Below are positions 11,110-20,739 of a DNA stretch of 64,000 nt, piece by piece. A model generated the notes under the pieces. That model ran no database searches. It saw only the letters and a list, made by a program, of their open reading frames with translations, and had not been told where the DNA came from. The position numbers and the translations under genes were made by a program. Within the stretch, counting starts at the first letter, position 1, and each line of letters opens with the position of its first letter. The stretch spans positions 14,127,479 to 14,191,478 of the forward strand of contig OZ026608.1 in NCBI GenBank assembly GCA_964020085.1, read 5' to 3'. The stretch is from Micromussa lordhowensis. Lineage: Eukaryota > Cnidaria > Anthozoa > Scleractinia > Lobophylliidae.

Positions 11110-11467
11110 CTAGATTTGTGAGGTGGGCTATATGAGTAATAGAGGAGGAAATAAGGTTATGAGGTATGGCTGTCATCGCCGCGGGCACCAGGAATTGAGT
11201 GTCTACCAGGACACCTATCACAGTGTGAATCATGTCTTAGGACTTCGGAAAATCATCTGTACAGTTGACAGGTATCAGGTGAGAGCCATTCTTCTTGGTT
11301 GGCCCGGTTTGATTGGAAAATGTCGTTCCATTTTCCTCGGGTATTCCCACTGGTCTCTGACAGGTCGGTTTGGCGTCAGCGGAAGCACCCCGCATGTAAT
11401 AAATATCATATTTAGGGCATTATTCCCGTTTTCTGGATTTTTTTGGCTTTCGAGGCTCGCAAAGAGA

Positions 11468-11985
11468 GACCCGCGGCTCGCGGCTCGCGGCTGGCGGCTC
11501 GCGGCTCGCGGCTGGCGGCTCGCGGCTCGCGGCTCGCGGCTCGCGGCTCGCGGCTCGCGGCTCGCGGCTCGCGGCTCGCGGCTCGCGGCTCGGGGCTCGG
11601 GGCTCGGGGCTCGGGGCTCGGGGCTCGGGGCTCGGGGCTCGGGGCTCGGGGCTCGGGGCTCGGGGCTCGGGGCTCGGGGCTCGGGGCTCGGGGCTCGGGG
11701 CTCGGGGCTCGGGGCTCGGGGCTCGGGGCTCGGGGCTCGGGGCTCGGGGCTCGGGGCTCGGGGCTCGGGGCTCGGGGCTCGGGGCTCGGGGCTCGGGGCT
11801 CGGGGCTCGGGGCTCGGGGCTCGGGGCTCGGGGCTCGGGGCTCGGGGCTCGGGGCTCGGGGCTCGGGGCTCGGGGCTCGGGGCTCGGGGCTCGGGGCTCG
11901 GGGCTCGGGGCTCGGGGCTCGGGGCTCGGGGCTCGGGGCTCGGGGCTCGGGGCTCGGGGCTCGGGGCTCGGGGCTCAGGGCTCGG
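11468..11985. repeat. GGGGCTC heptanucleotide minisatellite (G4-capable array)
   Basis: About 520 bp of a 7-bp unit. The first ~120 bp are GGCTCGC units with occasional GGCTGGC. From about 11585 the array is almost pure GGGGCTC to about 11980. Because 7 is not a multiple of 3, several frames stay open and give GARGSGL or PSPEPRA repeats; these long frames are artefacts of the array. Runs of four G every seven bases can form quadruplexes on the plus strand, and C-runs i-motifs on the other. Confidence 0.97.
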
Positions 11986-12039
11986 GGTTCGCAGTCTGCG
12001 AGGTTTCAATGGGTAAAAAGAGGAGTCCGTAAGTAGAGC

Positions 12040-13680
12040 TGTCCGCTTGCCGTAGAGTGTCCGTTATCTGAGAGTTGACTGTGTAATTAGAACTCTCGTG
12101 AAAGTTGACACGATAAAAGTTAATTGTTTAGCTGTCGTTTCTGATATATTAAAGTATGTTTTATCAGTGGCTGAAAAAAGAAACCAGTTACACTCTTTGT
12201 ATAAGAATATCGAGGCTGCAATTTACGAAATTTTACGAATATTTTAATTTACAAATAACCCCGATAATTTTGTGCGTTGAAAGTTTGTAAATACAAATAC
12301 AATCATATGTTTTTAACTTAACCGCATAAACATTTTTCCTTTCTCCGAAACGACAGAACAAAACTAGCCAACAAACGGCACCAGCTGTATGTTCGATGCT
12401 AACAACATTTCTGCAAGAAGTTATGTGCGTGCAATATCAGCGTTATTGCCTGCAGTCTGGCTACAAAATTACTTCAACGCCATCAAAGTCATGATAGGAC
12501 AGATAATATACCTGACCTTGTGTGTCGACATAGTCCTATAATCTAAAAATATTCACAAGAATATTTTCAGCCTAAAATCGGTAGATAAATAAGAATATTC
12601 AGCCTGGGCCAGAAAAACAATATTATTTTTAAAAAAGGAGTGTAGTTGTCTGAGGTTTCTTAAAAGTCAGTAAAACTGAAAACGCTCACAATATATCTCA
12701 CCCAAATGCTCCGGCCTGTGGCTAAATGTCGTGAGTTTTACGTTATTTTTAGAACAGAATGTTCTGGAATAAGTGTTCTGATCAGAGCCCTGCCAAACAT
12801 TCCGGCGAAGAAGAAACGAATAATTTTTCCAAAATTGTTGATCACTAACCACACCTTTTGAGAGACTCTCTTGGAACAGGAGACTAAAATGTGAATCAAT
12901 AATTACGATGAACACTTTTTGCTTAAATGTAAATGGCTAACCACTCGTTGAGTTTGGTTTTAATCGCGTGACGGACACGCGTGACGGACACGCGTGAATA
13001 AGCTGCAGATATCAAATAAACAACACACGGTCGGAGGTCACTCTATGACTCTGTTAAAGTAAAAAAAACAACGCAAAATCTGTTTCTTATTTCATGCTAG
13101 GCATTTTCAATCAGCATTTGCCAAACGGTTCAAATAATTATGTTCTTCGTCGCTACTTCAGACCAACAAATTATTTGCTAAAGAACTGCCCAGTTGCAGA
13201 GCAGCGAAAAACATCAAGGACTTTAAGTAAACGTTATTGACACAGTTACGATTTACATAAGAAGAACGAAAGATAATAACCACATGGGATCAAATGCCCT
13301 TTTTATAGCTGTAATTTCACGCTTGTTTGTTATTGTTAGTCGAGGGAAGAATCTGTCGAAGCAAAACTTGCTTACGGCAGACCAATTATGCCATGAATGA
13401 AGGCTCCAGTAAAGGAACGACTTTGGATTAGGCGCAGCGCAGTTCAACACCGCGTAGCGCAACACACAGTGTAAGGAAGTGCCAGTGACATAAGTTTAAA
13501 GACGTTTGTGGGTTGCAAGTTGGTTGCGTCACGTTACCGAGCCAAGATTTGCTTTGCGGAGAAGAAAACAAGAGCTGTTCGGAACAGAATAACCTCTTTG
13601 GTCTCGACTGTTTAGCTTTCAGTGCGTATTCGAAACGACTTTGGAAATAAGTACGGGATTATCAGCAGCGTTTAGAAACA
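12040..13680. other. AT-rich intergenic and 5' flank of the potassium channel
   Basis: No gene supported. A short direct duplication CGTGACGGACACG is at about 12965-12990. Sequence just upstream of the channel ATG (13500-13680) is unique-looking and probably holds its promoter and 5' UTR. I see no clear TATA box. Confidence 0.4.
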
Positions 13681-13683
13681 GAC

Positions 13684-15210
13684 ATGTCTTCTAGTCCTGT
13701 TTGGAAAGTGCGGGTCAACCGCTATCAAACTGTCCCCACGTATAGTGATGACATAAGTGAAGACTGTAGCAGTCGTAGAAGTTCAGGCTCTAATGATGAC
13801 AGGCTTCTCTCCTCCCTGCTTACAAACCGCAAACCTCAAAAGCAGAAAAGCCTGGGTATACAAGGTCAAAACAACAACCACAGAGATATCTGGTTCAAGC
13901 GCATCAGCGACGGGGCTGTAAAGGAAATTGTTCCTAATCCTAGTCCAGCTAAGACTGGTTGTAGCAAGCGAATTACTATCAATATCTCTGGAACAAGGTT
14001 CGAAACTTTCGAAAGCACACTAGCTAGACTGCCAGATTCACTGCTTGGATCGCCGATAAAGAAAGCGCCTTACTATGATCCCATCCATAACGAATTCTAC
14101 TTTGACAGAAACAAACATGTGTTTGACAGTATCCTATTTTATTACCAGTCAGGGGGGGCTGCCGGTGGGGTCCTTGTCAAACCGGATGGCATAACCGAGG
14201 GGACATTCTTGGAAGAAGTAAATTTTTTCGAACTGGGAGAGGACGCGGAGATGAAGCTTGGAGCTGACGATGAAGCAGGGAAGGAACTTAGCCGCGGTTT
14301 TGAGGCTCTTTCAGGGAATATTTCATACTGTGAAACGTGTTCATCGAAAATCAGAATGCTTTTCGAAACTAGCCAAACAACGAAAGCATCTCCTTTGCGT
14401 AGAGTTACAGATGTTTGGATGATTTTTGTAACAATCTTTTTCATCGTTTTGCTTTGCGGCAAGACATTACCTTCCCTAAGAGAGGTTTTTGTTTTGGACC
14501 AGTGTTGCGAACGATACGAAAGAAACGATTCGGTGGGCTTTTTCTGGTCCTTTAGCGAAAAGTTCTGCATATCTTGGTTCACGCTCGAATACACTCTCCG
14601 CACGTTGAGCGCCACGAAAAAAACGCTGTACTTATTGTCGACGCAAGGTATTTTTGACATGCTGTCGTTTTTCCCTTATATATTGACAATTATACTCCAA
14701 GTGGTGATACCAGGAACAGCGACAATCCCTTTACAACGCATTCTTATGTTTCTGATGTTCTGTTCAGTCTTCAAGCTGACTCGTTACTCACTAGGGCTGC
14801 AAGTTCTAATGAAGACGATTCAGACAAGCTTGCAAGAGCTGATTTTACTGCTAGTGTGTGTAGGCATCAGCCTGGTGTTGTTTTCGTCTGTGATATATTA
14901 CTTCGAGAGTGCTGAGGACGCTACGGATTTCAACAGCATCCCAGCAACGTTTTGGTTCACTATCGTTACCATGACGACAGTGGGGTACGGCGACCTAGCG
15001 CCCGTCACAGTGGCGGGAAAAGTTTTCAGCGCACTTTGCGCGGTGTTTGGAGTTTGTTGTGTTCTAGCAATTCCATCAACAATTATTGTGACGAATTTCA
15101 ATTTCTTTTATTTAAAGCATAAGGCGAAACCAAAGAAACCAAAAAGGCCAAAAACGAGAATGACCGCACTACAAAAGTGGGTGACTAGGTTCCGTAGTGT
15201 CGCCCTTTGA
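13684..15210 (+). CDS. Shaker-type (Kv1-like) voltage-gated K+ channel subunit with neutralised S4
   Basis: Single-exon frame of 508 aa. Order: low-complexity N-tail (1-94); T1/BTB tetramerisation domain (95-190: RITINISGTRFETF, DPIHNEFYFDRNK, FFELGEDAE), without the Zn-binding CC motif of Kv2-4, so Shaker-like; S1 ~243-260; S2 ~289-309 with the conserved acidic E291 and CISWFTLE; S3 ~322-341 (IFDM); S4 ~349-370; S5 ~382-404; pore with filter TTVGYGD (431-437); S6 ~443-471; basic tail. The filter and T1 predict a K+-selective tetramer in the plasma membrane. Two oddities stand out. S4 keeps R352, K364 and R367, but the three charges between are M355, M358 and S361. The S6 hinge is P464-S-T instead of PVP. 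Both suggest a regulatory or weakly voltage-sensing subunit. The start ATG is followed in frame by the whole fold. It lies between the two folate copies with no evident functional link. Confidence 0.93.
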   Translation: MSSSPVWKVRVNRYQTVPTYSDDISEDCSSRRSSGSNDDRLLSSLLTNRKPQKQKSLGIQGQNNNHRDIWFKRISDGAVKEIVPNPSPAKTGCSKRITINISGTRFETFESTLARLPDSLLGSPIKKAPYYDPIHNEFYFDRNKHVFDSILFYYQSGGAAGGVLVKPDGITEGTFLEEVNFFELGEDAEMKLGADDEAGKELSRGFEALSGNISYCETCSSKIRMLFETSQTTKASPLRRVTDVWMIFVTIFFIVLLCGKTLPSLREVFVLDQCCERYERNDSVGFFWSFSEKFCISWFTLEYTLRTLSATKKTLYLLSTQGIFDMLSFFPYILTIILQVVIPGTATIPLQRILMFLMFCSVFKLTRYSLGLQVLMKTIQTSLQELILLLVCVGISLVLFSSVIYYFESAEDATDFNSIPATFWFTIVTMTTVGYGDLAPVTVAGKVFSALCAVFGVCCVLAIPSTIIVTNFNFFYLKHKAKPKKPKRPKTRMTALQKWVTRFRSVAL

Positions 15211-16370
15211 GACTTATGAGGCCATGATATCAAGACTCTTGAAATACTCTTCATTCTCAGTCAGTCATTCAAACTTTTTGATATTCTATTAAACCGTTAA
15301 TATGTGATTATGTATTATCTGTTTTTGTACTGCAATGGAACATACCATACCATGTGGGAGGGGGGTGGGGTGGGGGTTACTGCTAGTTGTACTACTACAC
15401 TCCTGACAAGGTTTTTCGAAAGGTCGATAGCGCTATCCACTGGAAAATCACTATCCAGCGGATAACGCGGTTTGTTTTGCCCATACGTATCACCTGGATA
15501 GCGATTTATCCCGTGGATATCGTTATCCAATCTTTAAACAGCTGGGGTCTGATGCTTCTATTGACTCAAATTAAACTTTAATTAATAAAAGTTCTAGAAG
15601 GAGTGAATTATATCTTTATTACTCAAATACATCGATCTTAAACAACTGTGTGCAAATCATTTTGCTACATTCGAAACGGATCTTTGGATTAAGGGAAATG
15701 TTTACGATTTCATTTATTTCTCCTTTTTTCCTCGTCATTTTTCTATCAATTGAGAAGATATGTCAAAAACTCGATACATTGTTTTATTCCTACATATCCA
15801 ATAAATCGAAGTTCGTCAAAGATAGCGCTCGCCCTATGATCAGCTAATCTGGGGGCCAGATGTCCAACGGCGTTAAACAGACTATGACATCGGTACCGGG
15901 CGCTGATTTAAATTTTCTTATTGGTATTTTACGCCCCAGCAAAGCTTTTCGTATATCACGCCGAAGCCAAGCATTACTCGGCTTAAGAAGTTTACAAAAC
16001 ACTAATCGTGTTCCCATCGAGTTGTAGACACACGAATTGAAGATTTCAGTAAAAGAAGCGCGCTGCGGTTTGCGCATATCTTGAAAAGTTAAGCCTACAT
16101 TTCGTCGTTTGTAATGTGTGTTAATCTTCTCCATCCTTAACCTATGCCTCTGGTGTTTTCTTATCTTAGCAAACTACTTTTTTTCACGCGTCCTTCAATT
16201 TCAAGGTAATTTTTTAATAAGGGACTGTATGGGCTCTTGTTTGTACGGCGTAACCATAGTAACTCAAAATACCATGTTAAGAGAACGACTAGCAATGCTG
16301 TGAGAACACCATCGAACTGCAGGTCAGAAAGGTCAAGAGACTACTATTAGAATTTGCCGTTCATTTTACA
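15211..16370. other. Channel 3' flank and intergenic
   Basis: A possible polyadenylation signal AATAAA is at 15584-15589. A short hairpin-rich stretch (TATCCACTGG...CCAGCGGATA, TATCCCGTGGATA) lies at about 15428-15530. No gene is supported. Confidence 0.4.
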
Positions 16371-19300
16371 TCATTGATTCAAGGACCTGCCTCCATCCAC
16401 ACAAATTACCTGGCCCGTGACATAACCAGCGGAGCGAGCAAGGAACTCCAGTGCATCAGCAATGTCACATGGCTCGCCCTTGCGATTCAAAGGAATCTTT
16501 TTAAGAATTTCTGCTTTTTTGGTTTCCAAGATTTCCTCGTTCGTCCCCTCAGGCCACAAAACAGCCCCAGGGCTCACGCCGTTGACTCTGACAAAGGGGG
16601 AAAACTCTTTAGCAAGCGCCAAGGTACACATGCGCAAACCCGCCTTTGAGATGCAATATACTGAGTGATTTTCCAAAGGGCGGTCGGCGTGAATATCCAG
16701 CAGATTTATGATACATCCACCTGACGCTTTCAGGCTAGAAAAGGCAGCCTAAAAGAGAACGAAAAAAAAAATTATTATTTAGGCAGAAAAATACCCTGTG
16801 AGATGTTAAGGACGTTCACGTGGCTGACACATCCTGACACATCCTCACTGCATGTCACTGCTGCGTCATACATCAAGCGCGCGCTAAGAAAGAAATATAA
16901 GAGTAAGCAAGTGTAGAGCTTAGTACCGGTTGCGTTATCTTCACCTGCAGTTTACTCTTTTATATCACTTTCTTTACTGATGTTCTCCATTTTAATAAAT
17001 AAAAATCAGAAAAAAATCTGTAAGGAAGAAGTAACAATTATTTCGCCTTTTCTACTCTCCTGCGAGCGAAGTTTTCCTCGAATGTGGACGGGAAGGACCT
17101 CAAGAAACGATATCAGCTGCAAAAGTTCTCTTCATAGACTTAGTTGTGTTGATTTGAGTACGTTTACCAGATCTAAATTTCCCTAAGTTAGCTTTTTATT
17201 GCTGATAGTTGTGAGATAAGATCGTCTTAAAGTAACAAAAGATTCTAAAATCGCATTTTCCTCGATCCGCCTTATCTTGGAAACGAACCCGGTAACTTCC
17301 CATTTTTATTTTCCTCTTGGCAAGAGTTGATCTCAACCTTACTGCATGGCAAGTTTAAATAAAAACAATCTCGGCACGGGAGAACATTTTGGCGCGAACG
17401 TCCTTTTCAAGCGTCCGCTAAAAGCCATACTACGCATGCCGGCTTCTACATGTTCTATGTGGTTACGATTTTTGATGGCATGAGAGAGAAAACCAGCCGA
17501 CAGGGAACTAACTTGCTTTCCAAACAAAAATAATCCAGTAGTAACGAGTGATTTTCCTCTTTCCTCTGTTTTTCTCACCGGGTTTGTTTCAGTAAAGAAA
17601 GAAAACAGATTTTCTTCTTCTTCTTCTGTCAAATTAAAGACACCCGTGAGAAAGATTAGAAGGATTAAAAAAATGCTGCGGAAAAATTGGTCCACGGCTC
17701 GTGTTCCTAGAGTACAGCATTTTCTCGTTCTCCAATTGCTCCCATTTGTAATTGTATACTTGATAGAAGCACAGGAGATGTTTTCAACATGTGGAAAATT
17801 AAACTACACCTCGAAAAGTCGGTCTTCATCACACCATCGCTAACACTCCGACAACATGGCAAGGGCTTGGTTTGAGATTTTCCCGTAAAGATCTAACTCT
17901 CGGTTAATGCGAAGAAGTCGTTTAATGCTGTCCTTTGCTCTCAAGTACCTCCACGGTTAGCGACATTCAATAACCAGACCTCAATTGTAGCGAAAAAATG
18001 ACCAGACAAGAGAAAGAAGAGGAACTTTTAATTTGCCATTTTAAAATTGGAATATGATATTTCTCACTTGAACAGGGCAAAATTTTCAGAACAACAAATT
18101 ACAAAGAATTCGCAAAGTTCACCTGAGACAAGAAGAATGGGGCGCATAGGTTTGCTTCCATGAGTCCATTCCACTCCCCTTGGCTTATTTTTCCAACTTC
18201 TGTCGGGTGGAATTCAGACGCGTTGTTTACTAACAGGTCCAGTCGTCCCCAGGCCTTTAACGACTCGTCAATAATCCTCTCCGAGGTTTTCTGAGTGTGT
18301 TGTCGGAAATCTCCTTGAATTTGTCGGGCTGAATTTGAACGTACACTGCAATAATTAATAGAACAGTAACCTACTTGGTATGTCTCTTCCTTTGTTCATC
18401 ATTTACTGCGTTCTATTATATATTCTTGCATCAGTTCTTGCGAATATAAGAGGTCGCTTGACTCGTTGAGATTTTGTAAATAGAAAAACGGCCATTAAGC
18501 TATAAACTGTCACAGACCTACGATATAGTATTTGAGTCGTCACGCAATATAACCTGTATTGCGTGACACCCAAACAATAGCAAACTATCTCGAAGTTATG
18601 TTTAGACCTATAAAAAGCGCAAAAGTTTCAATTTACCTGTTCATTTGCTGTACTAGATCTCTGGCCTCGGTTGTTGATTTGTTGCAGTGTACCAAAACGT
18701 TGTACCCTATTTCATGTAGTCGTTTGGCAATACAAGCCCCAAGCAGCTTTGCCGAGCCTGTTACCAGGGCAACGGGACTTCCGACGTCCCCACTGGCTAC
18801 ATACAGTTGACTGACAGGAAAGAAAGAGCGTAAGTCGTCTTTACCGCTTACTTCCTTAGCGATCACTTTCAATGGCTTTTTCACGGATGGATGAATGAAC
18901 TCCGGTGTGACGTCAGCTAGAGGTATAATCACGTGAGCATGCTTGTGCGTGTCTGGATCAGGGATCGACCACGATTTTACTAAACAGCCGTCGCTCAGTT
19001 TGTATTCACACGTCATATCACCCCAAAATGAAATGTCCAGATCAATTGTTCTAGGCCCGCTCTTATTGTCTGGGTTGTTCCACTTGACTTAAAACTTGCT
19101 TCAATCTGAATGTATGGTCAAAGTTCATTAGTTTTTGCCAAACACATCAAAGCCATCAAGGGGAAGCTCCCAATAGTAACCTTACGCTATACAAGGTGGC
19201 TCTGACGTTTAGGTCTGTAGAAGAAACCCTGGTGTGTCACCATTCAAATGAAGCTATTGAGCGGTACTGCCGTGTGGTACTGTTTATTAATTATGCTGTA

Positions 19301-20045
19301 CAAGGTGGTTCTAAGTTTTAAGTCTGTGGATGAAACCCGAGTGTGTGACCATTCAAATGAAAGCTATTGTGCAGTACTTTCAGGTGGTGTTGTTTCATGT
19401 CATGTCATACGCGACGTGTTCTCAACTCTCATCTCGCTGTTTGAAAATATGGTCAAACACGGTCTTTCATGTTTGATACATTACTTACCCGCCTGGATCA
19501 AGTTTAATCCTCAAGACAACCGACATATTGACGAAATCCTCCTGCTCTCTGAACCCCACGGGTGTGGTCCTAAAAGCTTGTGACAACTTTACCAGCTCGG
19601 TTTTCTCTTCTAACAAGCCAATGGCCAGTGGCAAATTTTTCTCAGGTTCAATGTTCGATCCCATCGATACGTGAACTTCGTTCCAATCAAAGTCTTCCCA
19701 GCGACGTTCAATGGTCACGGATGAGCTCTCGCAAAATCGTAAGGCGTTAGGTTTTGCGACGGTGACTTTAACGGACGATGCACTGTGACGAACCACGCAG
19801 ATACGCGCTACATCGGTTGCGACTGCTTCAATAAGGTTGTATTTCTTGTTCTCGACGTGGAAGAGAACTTCTTTTGAGATGGTCTTGTTGTTGATGGTGT
19901 CTTCTACACGATCGGTCTCGCCGGCTTTCTTAATGGATGTCCACAGACGCATGGTGATGTAAATTTCTTGGAGTTTTCCCAGCTCATGAGGACTGAAACC
20001 TACTTCGGTACGAACTCGAAGACCGTTAATCTCCACTTCATCCAT
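16371..20045 (-). CDS. Folate/pterin fusion, copy B: FolB + HPPK (frameshifted) + PTR1-type pteridine reductase
   Basis: Four exons by splice consensus and phase: 20045-19489, 19105-18637, 18345-18123, 16748-16371. Joined length is 1627 nt, one base off a multiple of three. Exon 1: FolB (1-115; E21, E73, K98 kept, but catalytic Tyr53 is Asn) and the HPPK start (GSN, TTPVGF). Exon 2: LKQVLSQVE, then a +1/-2 shift with loss of the LGR loop, then SGPRTIDLDISFWGD, PLADVTPEF and, directly fused, VALVTGSAKLLG, the PTR1 nucleotide loop (TGxxxRxG with Arg replaced by Leu), and VLVHCNKS. Exon 3: GRLDLLVNNASEFHPTEV. Exon 4: INLLDIHADRPL, YCISK (Asp-13-Tyr-4-Lys spacing as in PTR1), RVNGVSPGAVLWPE, YVTGQVICVDGG. 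PTR1-type enzymes reduce dihydropterins or dihydrofolate with NADPH. The reductase looks intact; HPPK is broken unless the shift is an assembly error. It converges on copy A, with ends 7.4 kb apart. Confidence 0.85.
16749..18122 (-). other. Intron 3 of folate copy B
   Basis: Donor CAG|GTGAAC and acceptor TTTTAG|GCT. It contains a same-strand open frame (17695-17339, 118 aa) with a strongly hydrophobic N-terminus (FFRSIFLILLIFLTGVFNL), then a Glu run and basic stretches. I do not recognise it, and I see no supporting splice or promoter signal. Confidence 0.6.
19106..19488 (-). other. Intron 1 of folate copy B, with a tandem duplicated repeat
   Basis: Phase-2 intron (GTAAGT donor, ATTCAG acceptor) at the same codon position as the intron of copy A, showing the intron predates the duplication. 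It contains two ~75-bp near-copies beginning ACAAGGTGG (19191 and 19300) and both including CCATTCAAATGAA. Confidence 0.75.
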
Positions 20046-20654
20046 GTTGAGTAGATATGCTGAACGGGAAAAATGTAATCACGGTTTAATATAAATTGAT
20101 TAAGCTCAGCTAACGCAACGTTTGTTTCAACTTCTGAAGATGGAGATCTCGGCACCCTTAAAGGACCTGAGGGATTCCACGGAGGTATGGTAACCCGCTT
20201 TCCATACAATCTCATTTAAATTTAATCATGTTTACAGGATAGGTGTGGTAGCCTTCCCGATCTACCGGGTAGGGTTACCTTGTCTGCCGGGGTCGTATTT
20301 TTCTATGAAAACGTCCCAAATGGGGGTAAACCGGCTAGCTGGGTTCGCAATGCATCTGCTACGTACATTGAAAATAGGTATGCAGTGCGTACATGGTCGG
20401 ACATGAAATACATGCATAGTACCTTATTAAGAGTGATAAGTTTTGTAGTGATCCTTGGTCATTTTATTTGAAACAGGAGCAATGCATATATAATTAAATT
20501 CAAAACCAACTACTAAAACGGATTTATTTAAAGATAGTGAGGCTTTATTGCAAGCGTGTTAAGATGAAAACATTGATAGATTAAGGTGGGGGTTTACCTG
20601 AATTAAAGTGAAATTTGAGGAAGTTTAAAGAGAGATTGAAAGGGGGAGAAAAGG

Positions 20655-20730
20655 TTATGGAACACCACCAGACAGTTGCCCGACCCCACAATGGCACTCG
20701 GGTTGTTAGGCAACTGTTTGGTGTGTATCT
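20655..20730. repeat. Short hairpin
   Basis: AACACCACCAGACAGTTGCC on the left pairs imperfectly with GGCAACTGTTTGGTGTG on the right, around a ~25-base loop. It is probably a small MITE or its core. Confidence 0.5.
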
Positions 20731-20739
20731 ATCAATTTT

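Noticed and set aside
11123..12036. Long open frames (up to 297 codons) on both strands with GARGSGL or PSPEPRA repeats
   Set aside because: They are produced by the 7-bp GGGGCTC array, which leaves several frames open; no conserved sequence flanks it.
14142..14660. 172-codon minus-strand open frame
   Set aside because: Antisense shadow of the potassium channel coding sequence.
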